Positions 17,860-27,507 of a stretch of DNA of 64,000 bases are shown piece after piece. The position numbers and the translations under genes are program-made. This DNA comes from Pythium myriotylum (lineage: Eukaryota; Oomycota; Peronosporomycetes; Pythiales; Pythiaceae): the NCBI GenBank assembly GCA_023091665.1, contig JALJCQ010000017.1, positions 2,046,001-2,110,000 of the forward strand, given 5' to 3'. Position 1 is the first letter of the stretch. The number at the start of each line of letters is the position of its first letter. The notes below the pieces were generated by a model. It had not been told where the DNA came from, searched no databases, and saw nothing but the letters and a program-made list of their open reading frames with translations.

Positions 17860-19926
17860 CTATCCCGTGATCACGCGCACGCCGATCTTCGAGACGCTGT
17901 GGACGATCTTGTCGCCCGGCTGCGCGATGAACATGAGGTTGATGGGCACGTTCATCGACTCGGAGAGCCACTTGACCATCGCCGGCTCGAACTCGGCGTG
18001 TACGTTCACAAAGTCGATGCGAAGCTTCGGGTAGATCGTGTCGAAGAGCACGATGATGTTCTCGAACTCACGACGCACCGAGATGCAGTCGCCGGCCTCG
18101 CCGCCGTCCACCGAGGTGTCCGAGACGTGGATGATGCGCAAGTTGTGCGTCAGCTCGTTCTTGCGCACGTACAAGATGGCCTTGTTGATGATCGTGAGGT
18201 CCGGATGCTTGCAGAAGAAGATGATCGGCGCTTCGTTGATGCCGATAATCGCCTTGGCGATCGTGCGGCCGCCACGCGCGCCCGTGCGAATACCCTCCGA
18301 GTCAAACACCGGAGGCGTCTGGATCGTCTCATAGCTGTTGCTGGCAGGCATGATGTCGACGATCCCCGATCCATCGCGGGACCGAGATGGCGCGACCTTC
18401 TTCATGACTGCCAACGCGACCTTGAGGATTGAGACGCGCTCCAGCATGATCATCATGATCGAGACCACCGCGATCAAGTACAAGGCGAAGTACATGAGCA
18501 CCTTGGGATCACCGAGCAGATTGGCGAAGATGCCAATGACCACCATAATGAAGCCCATGATGCAGCTCCACCACGGCGCGTGAGTGTCGCGTGGAATCTC
18601 GCCTCGCTTGGCCTTGAGCACCATGCATCCGAACGAGAAGAGCGCCATGAGACCGAGGAACGCGTACGTGTACACACCGCTGATGGTCGTCGTGTTGGCG
18701 TCGAGTGCGATAACAAGACTGGACGCGACCACGAAATAGAGCAAAAAGATCCAGTGGTTGGTCTTGCGCCACTTGTTCTGGGTCATGAGGAACGCCGGCA
18801 GCACGCGGTCGCTTGAGAGACGGCGGATCAAACCGGACGAGCCGACATACGAGGTTAGCACGGCGCCACTGAGAACGATGAACGCGTCGATGGCGACCCA
18901 GACCTTGAGCCAACGCCCAGCAACCTTTTGACCCATTTCGGCCAGGAGAAAGTTCTGGTTGGCGATGATCGTGTCCACGGGGAGCACGCCGAGCGCCATG
19001 AAGATGAGCACTGTGTTGAAGAGCGTGACGAAGCCCCACATGTTGCGGAGTGTCTTGCGAAAGACGCCGGGCTTCTGCTCCTCCACGAAGTTGGCCGAGC
19101 TCTCAAACCCCGTGATACCCAGCATGGCCGCACCGAAGCCAAAGAAGATGGCAGTGAACGCGTCGGAGTCGATCTGGTCGCCGGCAAAGTCGACTTTCGG
19201 CAGCTTGCTGTGCATGTTCTCTCTGAAAATGTGCGTGTGCTGGAACACGTAGATCAGCGAGGCGACCGAGAGTACCGTGAGCACGACGATATGGTGCAGG
19301 AAGATGGCCAGTGCAACGCGGGAACTCTCGGTGATACCGAAGAAGTTGAGCACAGCGAACGCAAACAAAACGCCGACAGTGCCAAGCACGATCGGCACAC
19401 CATCGACAATGCTCGAGAGGTAGTTGACAGCCGAGACACTGGATGTCACACCGGTTGCGAGGTACGAGATAATGCTGAGGGCAGCGCCGAAAGCCGCCAC
19501 GCGTTTGGAGGTGGTGTTGAGCAACACGTTGTAGGAGCCGCCGTTGAGCGGAATGGCCGAGACAACCTCCTCGTAGATGAACCGGAAGAAGAAGAGCACT
19601 GTAGCGACCAACAGCAGTGGGATCGGCGAGAGCTTGCCGGCCTTTGCGGCCACGATTCCGGATGAGTAGAGCACACTGGAAAGGATGTCGTTGCCGCAGA
19701 TTGCTGTGGACGGCCACTCACCCAGCAGGTGGCGCTTGACTCCGAGTTTCTCACGGATCTGGGAAAGCTCTTCGTGTGGGACGTCGACGTCCTTGGCCGA
19801 ACCAGGGCCGGGGAACGTCCAGACCGGACCGCGTGGCTCCATGTCGACGGGTACATTGACTTGGATCGGGCGGCGGCGGAGCGTAGCAAAGGCCGTGCGA
19901 CTGGGGCCGAGGTTCTTCTCCGACAT
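17860..19926 (-). CDS. APC-superfamily amino acid permease (paralogue C)
   Basis: A 688-residue permease very similar to paralogue A over its whole length, including MSxKNL at the N-terminus, RRRPIQVNVPV, GEWPSTAICGNDILSSVLY, and the C-terminal PIIFFCKHPDLTIINKA domain. It has about twelve membrane segments. It lies on the opposite strand to A, so A and C form an inverted pair outside the inverted multi-TM genes. A core promoter lies 61 nt upstream of the ATG. Single exon. Confidence 0.9.
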   Translation of the reverse strand: MSEKNLGPSRTAFATLRRRPIQVNVPVDMEPRGPVWTFPGPGSAKDVDVPHEELSQIREKLGVKRHLLGEWPSTAICGNDILSSVLYSSGIVAAKAGKLSPIPLLLVATVLFFFRFIYEEVVSAIPLNGGSYNVLLNTTSKRVAAFGAALSIISYLATGVTSSVSAVNYLSSIVDGVPIVLGTVGVLFAFAVLNFFGITESSRVALAIFLHHIVVLTVLSVASLIYVFQHTHIFRENMHSKLPKVDFAGDQIDSDAFTAIFFGFGAAMLGITGFESSANFVEEQKPGVFRKTLRNMWGFVTLFNTVLIFMALGVLPVDTIIANQNFLLAEMGQKVAGRWLKVWVAIDAFIVLSGAVLTSYVGSSGLIRRLSSDRVLPAFLMTQNKWRKTNHWIFLLYFVVASSLVIALDANTTTISGVYTYAFLGLMALFSFGCMVLKAKRGEIPRDTHAPWWSCIMGFIMVVIGIFANLLGDPKVLMYFALYLIAVVSIMMIMLERVSILKVALAVMKKVAPSRSRDGSGIVDIMPASNSYETIQTPPVFDSEGIRTGARGGRTIAKAIIGINEAPIIFFCKHPDLTIINKAILYVRKNELTHNLRIIHVSDTSVDGGEAGDCISVRREFENIIVLFDTIYPKLRIDFVNVHAEFEPAMVKWLSESMNVPINLMFIAQPGDKIVHSVSKIGVRVITG

Positions 19927-19986
19927 TCTGGAAGGCTTGAGCTGGAGTTGCTGGCTTGGCTCGGGCTTCCTGGAGACTTGTGCGGT

Positions 19987-20002
19987 GAATCGGCGAGTGA
20001 GA
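19987..20002 (-). promoter_or_regulatory. Oomycete core promoter of permease C
   Basis: On the minus strand TCTCACTCGCCGATTC matches the initiator plus flanking element. It is 61 nt before the ATG at 19926. Confidence 0.65.
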
Positions 20003-21530
20003 GTTGGAAACCTCGTACGGGGGAGGTAAGCCCTCCCATGGTCAGAAGGGGGTCCCTCCTAGGAGAAAGGGGGACTGCGTCCGACCTCTCTAGACGAGTT
20101 CCCCCTGCTGGACACCGAAGGCTCGGCGCGCAGTCACCACCTGAAGTGGACGAGAAACTGCATACACCCATCGCCAACGTCAGCCGTGCCCATCCCCGAA
20201 ACCGAGATCTTTGGCTAGAGTTGGTCGCCGTGTTCGCTGATATCCTCTCCAATTTGATTGTTCGGGTGAACATCGCCCCGCCGCCATCCCTCCTCCCGCT
20301 GCGAGAGACGAGCCGGAAGTTTAGTGTGGTTGGTGATCTGGGCCCTGTCGCCATTCCCCTCATGCTTCCGCGTCCGGATATGGAGATCCAGGGTCTCAGC
20401 TCGCCGCGCCACCGTTTCCGGATTCGCGCGGACGACGCGTATCCGGACAGGAGCTCCGATGAGCTCCTCATGGGTGTTGGTCAAGAAAAAAACAAAGACT
20501 GCGCGCAAGCCGACACTGCGCTTGGCGGTTTAACGCGAGCGCGCGAACAAAGCGAGTCGATCGCCTGAACAATGAACGCACGCCGAGACATTTCGTGTAG
20601 CGCTTTGCATTTCTGCTTGACTCAGCTACTGCCATGGCTCATCTGCCAGTATACAGCGCCGGATTTCGCCAGTATACAATATACTGCAACCACCCTCAAT
20701 TGGAGCTCCTCCGTGGACGGGTTCTGTACAGCACTGCTGCCACCATGAGCCAGGCGAGACAAGCGCTTGGATGAAGGGCTGGGGCAGCGAGTTCTCCGAA
20801 CCAACCTCGGGAGTGGTGAGTGGCGTCTCCTCCAACGAGAGCCCTGACCTTGAGCCGAGATTAGTGCTCCGTGAAGCACTCGGCTCCAGCTGGGATCTGT
20901 GCACTGGATGGAGTGGCACCCATTGCGGCCAGTAACTACTGTAGCATAACTGACCGTTGAGCCTGCCGCTCGACGAGGTCTACTCAGTGCTTCAGTGTGT
21001 TCTTGTAATGGGAAGCGCTTATCGGTCACCGGTTATCGACCATGAGCTCCCTTGCCCTCAATTGGAATTTTAGAACGTTTCAAGCGCACGGAAGCTAATA
21101 AACTACACTGTGGGAAGTCTCTTCTTTCTCTGAACCCGATGACCAGTTCTCCAAAGTTGCTTCATCGCTCGTATCCCCGGTTCGGCGATTCATGTTTGGA
21201 TGACGATCTAGGCTTTAGCAGACTCATTGCTTCCAATAGAGAGCTTACATCAGGCTCTTCGCAGGAGGGATGAGCGGCGAGGCGAAGCCCTGACGGCTGA
21301 TCGTCTTAAACAGGATATCACCCCTGCCGACAAGTCCTGAACTTGATGTGTAGGTTCTCCACACGTCGCACACGGAACCGGGAGAGATGGATGTATGCAA
21401 TGTTGAAGAGCACTTCATGGAGACTGCCCCTGTCCTGCAGTGCCACACCCGGGCAACAAGAGGGAACCTCGGGAAGAACTCGCCATTAGTCGCCCGACAC
21501 GGGCAACTCGCTCCTGCTTCGTCAGTTTTG
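20003..21530. other. Intergenic region between divergent permeases C and D
   Basis: About 1.5 kb with no supported gene. It must hold the upstream control regions of both divergent permeases. An open frame continues upstream of the chosen start of permease D to 21387, but I regard it as mostly untranscribed leader. Confidence 0.45.
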
Positions 21531-21543
21531 TCATTCCGAATTT
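21531..21543 (+). promoter_or_regulatory. Oomycete core promoter of permease D
   Basis: TCATTCCGAATTT is a near-perfect initiator plus flanking element. It lies within the upstream open frame, so the real start is the next ATG at 21582 and not the one at 21387. Confidence 0.75.
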
Positions 21544-21581
21544 CGCCGACCAAGCCCAAGCAGTCCGTTTCCTTCGACGCC

Positions 21582-23624
21582 ATGCCCGAGCTTCGCACTC
21601 AACTACCCGACATTCGCCATCGCTCGATCAACGTTGTCGTGCCTGTCACCACGGAGCCCGGCGGTCCGATCTGGACTCACCCCGATCCAGGGTCGTTCAA
21701 CGACGTCCATGTACCGCCTGAAGAGCTCAGCTTCATGCGCGAGACGTTGGCGGTGAAACGCCACCAGCTGGGCGAATGGCCTTCGACTGCCATCTCCGGC
21801 AACGATATCTTGGGTAGCGTTCTCTACTCAGCCGGTATCGTAGCTGGAAAATCCGGCAAGCTCGCTCCGATCCCCCTCGTGCTCGTCGCGACAGTGCTCT
21901 ATTTCTTCCGCTTCATCTATGAGGAAGTCGTGACGGCCATCCCACTCAACGGCGGGTCGTATAACGTGCTGCTCAACACGACCTCCAAGCGTGTCGCTGC
22001 TTTCGGTGCTGCACTCGGTATCATCTCGTACCTGGCGACGGGCGTCACGTCGTGCGTCTCAGCGGCCAACTACTTGGGCAGCGTCGTCGACGGCGTCCAC
22101 ATCGTAGGAACCTCGATTGGCCTGCTCTTTGTTTTTGCCGTCCTCAACTTTTTCGGTATCACCGAGAGTTCACGAGTCGCGCTCGTCATCTTCACGCACC
22201 ACGTGATCGTTCTTACCGTGCTCGTCGTTGTATGCTTTATTCACGCCGTCCAGAATACCGAGATCTTTCGTGAAAACATGAAGTCGCCACTCCCCCGGGT
22301 CATGTTCGTCGGGGACGAAATTAACTCGAATGCATTCGTCGCCATCTTTCTGGGCTTTGGCTCAGCGATGCTCGGTATCACGGGCTTCGAGACTTCGGCA
22401 CAGTTCGTCGAAGAGCAAAAACCCGGCGTGTTCCGCAAGACGCTCCGCAACATGTGGGGCTTCATCGCATTCTACAACTTGGCGCTCGTCTTACTCGCAC
22501 TTGGTGTCATGCCAATGAGCAAGATCTACTCATCCAGGGACTTCGTCATCGCAGAGATGGGCGAGGCCGCGTCCGGCCGCTGGCTCAAGGTCTGGGTCGC
22601 CGTCGACGCCTTTATCACGCTCAGCGGCAGCGTGCTCACTTCCTACGTCGGTATCAATGGTCTCGTGCGCCGTCTCGCTTGTGATCGCGTGCTACCGGCT
22701 TTCCTCATGGCCCAAAACCAGTGGCGCAAGACGAACCACTGGATCATCTTCATCTTCTTCGCCGTTGGCGCAAGTCTGGTGCTCATCCTCGATGCCGACA
22801 CCTCGAGCATCGGCGGTGTCTACACGTACGCGTTCCTCGGCCTCATGGCGCTGTTCTCGTTCGGCTGCATGGTGCTGAAGATGAAGCGAGCGGAGATGCC
22901 GCGCGACATCAACGCACCGTGGTGGAGCTGCATCTTCGGCTTCTCATTCGTCGTCATCGCCATCTTCGCGAACATCATGGGCGATCCGAAGGTGCTCATG
23001 TACTTTGCCATGTACCTGATCGTGTTTGTGTCGATCATGATGGGCATGCTCGAGCGCGTGCCCATTCTCAAGTTCATCCTCACAGTCCTGAAGGCCGTTG
23101 CACCGTCTCATCCGTCGACAGAGAAGACCAAGCAGGAATCTCCCATGAGCCACGTCTACGAAGATCTCGACAGCGTGAACCTGCCAGGCGACAAGATCCA
23201 CACTGGTGCGCGCGGCGGCCGCACGATCGCACAGACGCTGCTGGGCATCAACCGGACGCCGATCGTCTTCTTCTGCAAGTACCCGAACCTCACGACGCTC
23301 AACAAGGCCATCCTCTACGTCCGCAAGAACGAGCAGACACACAACCTGCGCATCGTGCACGTCTCGAACGACGCGGACGCGGACGGCGGGGAGAGCGGCG
23401 AGTCGACGCTGCGGCAGTTCGAGAACATGGTCGCGCTCTTCGACTGCGTGTACCCCAAGCTGCGCATCGACTTTGTCTGCGTGCACGGCGTCTTCGAGCC
23501 CGCGGTGGTCAAGTGGCTCTCCGAGGAGCACGACGTGCCCATCAACATGATGTTCATCACGCAGCCGGGCGACAAGGCCATCCACGAGGTCTCCAAGCTC
23601 GGCGTGCGCGTCATCACGGCCTGA
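21582..23624 (+). CDS. APC-superfamily amino acid permease (paralogue D)
   Basis: A 680-residue permease when started at 21582, the ATG that matches the N-terminus of paralogues A and C (MPELRTQLPDIRHRSINVVV) and lies 51 nt after a strong core promoter. It shares the GEWPSTAISGNDILGSVLY segment, about twelve membrane helices, and a C-terminal soluble domain beginning PIVFFCKYPNLTTLNKA. The linker before that domain is less conserved than in A and C. Starting at 21387 would add 65 residues with no counterpart in the other members. Divergent from permease C. Confidence 0.9.
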   Translation: MPELRTQLPDIRHRSINVVVPVTTEPGGPIWTHPDPGSFNDVHVPPEELSFMRETLAVKRHQLGEWPSTAISGNDILGSVLYSAGIVAGKSGKLAPIPLVLVATVLYFFRFIYEEVVTAIPLNGGSYNVLLNTTSKRVAAFGAALGIISYLATGVTSCVSAANYLGSVVDGVHIVGTSIGLLFVFAVLNFFGITESSRVALVIFTHHVIVLTVLVVVCFIHAVQNTEIFRENMKSPLPRVMFVGDEINSNAFVAIFLGFGSAMLGITGFETSAQFVEEQKPGVFRKTLRNMWGFIAFYNLALVLLALGVMPMSKIYSSRDFVIAEMGEAASGRWLKVWVAVDAFITLSGSVLTSYVGINGLVRRLACDRVLPAFLMAQNQWRKTNHWIIFIFFAVGASLVLILDADTSSIGGVYTYAFLGLMALFSFGCMVLKMKRAEMPRDINAPWWSCIFGFSFVVIAIFANIMGDPKVLMYFAMYLIVFVSIMMGMLERVPILKFILTVLKAVAPSHPSTEKTKQESPMSHVYEDLDSVNLPGDKIHTGARGGRTIAQTLLGINRTPIVFFCKYPNLTTLNKAILYVRKNEQTHNLRIVHVSNDADADGGESGESTLRQFENMVALFDCVYPKLRIDFVCVHGVFEPAVVKWLSEEHDVPINMMFITQPGDKAIHEVSKLGVRVITA

Positions 23625-23887
23625 CACTCGGCACCTCGTCACACGGAACGCCGTGTTCAAGTGGGTCACTTCACAGTCAACGGGTGGGTAGTACTGTGCG
23701 GCCTTTTATAGTTGATACTTTGCATCCTTTCACAGTATGAAAAATGCTTTATTGGCCTCTGTAACCACAATGAAATCGAATACCCTGTCGAATCCGCTGC
23801 AGCGTATCTATTCCGATCGATTGGGCAATCGCGTCCGACGTGAAGCGGCGAGCAGCTCTCCGCTCGGCCGCCACTCGCCTCCCGACC

Positions 23888-24961
23888 ATGCCGCTGCTCA
23901 ACCTCGACGCGCCGCGCTGGGACCAGTCGACCTTCGAGGGCCGCGCGCGCCACTTCTTCGTGACCACGAACCCGCTCAACGTGCTCGCGAGCGATGCCGA
24001 GCTCGACGCCGCCAAGCAGAAAGTGGCCGACTACAAGGCCGGGCGCCTGCCGACCATCAGCGACGACGAGATCTGGCGCGCCAAGCAGCTCGTGGACAGC
24101 GCCTTCCACCCGGACACGGGCGAGAAGAACTTCATCCTCGGCCGCATGTCCTTCCAGGTGCCCGGCAACATGCTCATCACGGGCTGCATGATGACCTTCT
24201 ACCGCTCCACGCCCGCCGTCATCTTCTGGCAGGTGCGACGCCGCTGCTGCTGCCGCCGCTACTGGCCCACGAGCACTCACACTCACTCGCCACACGCGGT
24301 CTTGTCTGCCTTGCCATAGTTCATGAACCAAACGTTCAACTCGATCGTCAACTACACGAACCGCAACGCGAGCACGGGCGTGTCGACGGACCAGTTGCTC
24401 CAGGCGTACGCGGCCGCCTCGACGGCCTCGGTCGCCACGGCCGTGGGCCTCAACAAGTGGGTCGCCAAGCGCCCGCACCTGAGCAACGGCATCGTCGGCC
24501 GCCTCGTGCCGCTCGTGGCCGTGGCCGCGGCCAACTGGGTCAACATCCCGCTCATGCGCCAGCGCGAACTCATCAACGGCATCAACGTCGAGACCGAGGA
24601 CGGCGAGGTCGTCGGCAAGAGCAAGAAGGCGGCCGTGCAGGCCGTCGTGCAGGTCGTGCCGTCGCGCATCCTCATGGCCGTGCCGGGCATGGTCATCCCG
24701 CCGCTCGTCATGAACAAGCTCGAGAAGGGCGACTTGCTGCGCAAGAACCCGGTGCTCAAGGCGCCGATCACCGTGCTGCTCACGGGTCTCTGCCTGAGCT
24801 TCTCGACGCCGCTCGCGTGCGCCGTGTTCCCGCAAAAGAGCTCGCTCGCGGTCGAGTCGCTCGAGCCCGAGCTCCAGGAGGTCGTGCGCCAGCGCACGTT
24901 CAAGCAGCACGACCCGATCCAGCCGCCGATCACGCACGTGTTCTACAACAAGGGCCTCTGA
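23888..24961 (+). CDS. SFXN: Sideroflexin (mitochondrial serine/amino acid carrier), two exons
   Basis: Sideroflexins sit in the mitochondrial inner membrane; animal SFXN1 imports serine for one-carbon metabolism. Exons are 23888-24232 and 24320-24961, joined over an 87-nt phase-0 intron (donor GTGCGA, acceptor CATAG), giving 328 residues, the usual family length. The splice joins TPAVIFWQ to [16 protein letters not shown] exactly as in the family. Other hallmarks are [65 protein letters not shown] and the terminal VFYNKGL. Hydrophobic segments fit four to five membrane helices. The ATG at 23888 gives [19 protein letters not shown], the normal family N-terminus. Confidence 0.94.
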
Positions 24962-25190
24962 GCGAGCCGCGCCGCTGCGTCTCCCCTCTTAGAGCCGTCG
25001 ACGGGAGACCTTGCGCCGCTTGCGATTGACACCACGACTCTCGTGGCCTCTCTACCAGCGGCTTGAATAGAAAGACCCAACTCGTACAGACTCGTTGTAT
25101 TCACCGTCTTGTTCCTCTCGAGGCGACCCACGACCGCCACCGAGAATTCTAGCAACAGATACTACGTCGTCGTTCACGACGCAAGGGCGC

Positions 25191-25718
25191 TTACAGGAGC
25201 AGCGCACGGCCGCCGACGCGGTCGCGCGGGATCAGCCGCAGCTCCGAGCCGTGCTTCAGGAAGACGTTGCCCGCGCTCTGCGAAGGGTTGATGCCGATGC
25301 CATCTACCGCGCCGAGCGTCAGTCGAAGCGAAAACGCGCGCGCTCCACGGAGCGACGTACCGTTGGTGATGATGGCGCTCGTCGCCGCTGGCACGTGGAA
25401 CTGCCGACACAAACGGGCGTGAGCCTTCTGCTGCTGCGCGCGCTCGAGCGACGCGCGCGTCCTACCTCCTCCGCGACGTACTTGAGCACGGCGGTGAACG
25501 GCGCCTGCTCCGGCACGTTCACGCTGGGGGCAAAAGAGAGAGAGAGGAGCGCGTCAGTCGCGAGCGAGCGAAACGGTCTCGGCGCGGACGCAGCTCACAC
25601 GCGGTAGGGCAGCTTCGGGTCCGACGTGAGCGTGACTTTGAACGTGACCTTGCCGGACCTACGCGGCACGGCGTCAGGCGCGCGCGGCGGGCGCGAGGGG
25701 CCGCGAGAGCACGCACAT
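25191..25718 (-). CDS. UFM1: UFM1 ubiquitin-fold modifier, five exons, start codon split by an intron
   Basis: UFM1 is a ubiquitin-like modifier conjugated to ER-associated and ribosomal targets through UBA5, UFC1 and UFL1. I read exons 25718-25717 (coding part AT only), 25658-25599, 25523-25466, 25400-25361 and 25303-25191, with introns of 58, 75, 65 and 57 nt, all GT..AG. Joined, they give 90 residues that match UFM1 end to end: [75 protein letters not shown]. The chain ends RVG then GRALLL, so a protease of the UfSP type must remove a tail to expose the reactive Gly. A poly(C) tract on this strand ends 13 nt before the start codon. The first intron is inferred from frame and family N-terminus. 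Confidence 0.88.
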
Positions 25719-25730
25719 CGTGGCCTGGGC

Positions 25731-25757
25731 GGGGGGGGGGGGGGGGGGGGGGGGGGG
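25731..25757 (+). repeat. Poly(G) run, 27 nt
   Basis: Uninterrupted G run just upstream of UFM1. It marks the border between the gene-dense part and the transposon-rich part of the window. Length is probably unstable or imprecise. Confidence 0.9.
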
Positions 25758-26440
25758 CGACGGGTTCCTTCCTCTCTTCTCGCTCGTCAAAATGGACAGG
25801 GGTGCTGTACTGTGGATCCCGTTGTCAGAGGGCGCTTGCAAATACCGTAAACCACCAGTCATTGGTCGCATTGATGTTCCTTTCCCTCACGTCCAAGAGG
25901 AAACCCCAAAACGAAAATTACGAACGAAAAGGTATTGTCGAAACCAAGATGTTTGCCGCCCTCTGAAGCCAAGAAATACTGGGCAGACACAATGACTAAA
26001 ACAGGGTGTGAGAAAAACCCGTTTTGGGTGAAAAGCGGGTTAACCGAGGTTAACTCTCGTTTGGTGCGGTTGTGTTGACTGGAGGTCAGGATATATACAG
26101 TCCGCGATGTTCTCCGCCGACCTGAGGTGGCGGGCGATCACGCTCCTCTATGCGTACGGTACCGACGTGATGTGCATTGGGCTGCTGACAAATTCTTGAA
26201 TGCCTCGCAAGGAGGCGGCATTCCGCAGACAAGCAGGCCTTGTTGGCAACCTGTCGTTGAGTGAGAATGACTGGTCCGGAAGAAAAAGACGCTCATATCG
26301 GGGTCTTTTCCCGTTATGAAGGGTCGGCATCCTGTTATCCAATTTAAATCTGGGTTTGATTTGTTATTAGGGGCTATATCTAGTAGTTTATACATATCAT
26401 TTGGCCATTCTGAACAAATTCCACAATAAATGTTATATTA
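25758..26440. other. Border region, no recognised gene
   Basis: The base composition becomes visibly more AT-rich from here. A plus-strand frame ending at 25995 reads PPVIGRIDVPFPHVQEETPKRK; I cannot assign it and it may be a transposon scrap. Nothing else is recognised up to the pogo-like remnant. Confidence 0.4.
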
Positions 26441-26449
26441 TGTTCTCCA

Positions 26450-27380
26450 GTGTCACAACTCAACCAACATGTCAAGGTCACTGTCGTCATCAGCGCGCAC
26501 ACCAATATCGACAACGACGTCGTGCTCTGGCATCGTCTCATTGCAAATGAGGTCGTTTAAAGCTTCGTCTTTGTCCTCGACATCACTGACGTCACTGTCG
26601 GCATCGTTGGCATCAATATCACTCTCCTCCCCCACCCCATGATCTTGCACAGCACCAGCACGCTACAGATCCGCCAAGAGGACTGGATCCACCACCGTCA
26701 CTACATCTTCTTGACTTCCCACTCCGGACACCGGCATTTCAGCGGGTACAAGACCGCACTTGACGAATCCATTCCGAATCGTCCTTGGAGAAAGACTCTT
26801 CCACGCGGTGTCGTGCCACGCCATGACGGTCGCTTTGTCTGGCGGCGTGACGCGCTGTAGTGTAACCATGTCGGCGCGCATGTGGTCGTACCACTGGCGT
26901 CTCAGACGATCCTTGAGCGGCTTATTCCATGCAACATCTGCCGGCTGGCAGCAGAAAGTAAAGCGCGGCGGCACTATCTCTAGCAGCACCGCCTTGCTTA
27001 CAGCGAAAGCCTTGGCCTTCTCGGTCCAATGGGTGTCCATTGGACCGAGAAGGTCAAGGGTTGGTCGGTCGCGACTATGTGGCCGAAGTAAAAGTCCAAA
27101 ACCGCAACAGAGAAGTCTTCATTCCACCAGCCCTTTGGGTTACCATAGACCTGTAGATTGAGTCCCTCCGTCGCTCTCTGGACGGCCGCCCAGGCGCGCT
27201 TGCCGAAGCCGTAACGCAGCCGGTCGTTCTCCAGCTGGAAGTCGGGGTGCGGGAGTGTTGAGCCTTGAGAACGACGAAGGGGTTCTACATGACGCCGTCG
27301 GCGTCCGCGAGAAACATGGCAGTGAAACGATTAGCGCGGCTTCCCCTTAACACTTTTCCTTCGCATTCTCGAACTGACTC
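26450..27380 (-). pseudogene. Pogo-like (DDE_1) transposase, C-terminal part, broken
   Basis: Reading down the minus strand, pieces in different frames give NRFTAMFLADADG, FVVLKAQ, QVYGNPKGWW with LDFYFGHI, then HWTEKAKAFAVSKAVLLE and PPRFTFCCQPADVAWNKPLK, a typical pogo/Tc1-superfamily DDE_1 order. An acidic Asp/Glu-rich tail ends near 26453. The frame is broken at several places, one at a fold-back hairpin (27010-27059) that replaces the expected second catalytic Asp region. It belongs to the same family as the copy at 34465-35513, which supplies the N-terminal half. Confidence 0.75.
27010..27059. repeat. Fold-back hairpin, 23-nt arms, 4-nt loop
   Basis: Arms 27010-27032 and 27037-27059 are reverse complements with one mismatch around the loop GTGT. 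The hairpin lies inside the pogo-like transposase and coincides with a frame break. Confidence 0.85.
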
Positions 27381-27482
27381 CAGAGGAGCAAAACTTTCGC
27401 GGTATGAGAACTAACACGTGCGAAACGGTACTCGACTCTGATTGGGTGAGAAGGCGTACGACAATTAACTGGGTGCGACAAC

Positions 27483-27507
27483 TATTGTACTCCGCAGAAT
27501 TGATGCC
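27483..27507 (+). repeat. Left terminal inverted repeat of the mariner-like element
   Basis: 25 nt including the TA, beginning TATTGTACTCCGCAG; reverse complement of 28988-29012 without mismatch. Confidence 0.85.

Noticed and set aside
21387..21581. Upstream in-frame ATG extending permease D by 65 residues
   Set aside because: A near-perfect core promoter lies inside this stretch and the paralogues begin at the position equivalent to 21582.
23737..25029. A 430-codon open frame across the sideroflexin gene
   Set aside because: An Arg/Ala/His-rich shadow in another frame that ignores the intron. The sideroflexin reading is unambiguous.
25174..25640. Several short overlapping minus-strand open frames taken as separate small proteins
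   Set aside because: They are exons and intron read-through of UFM1.
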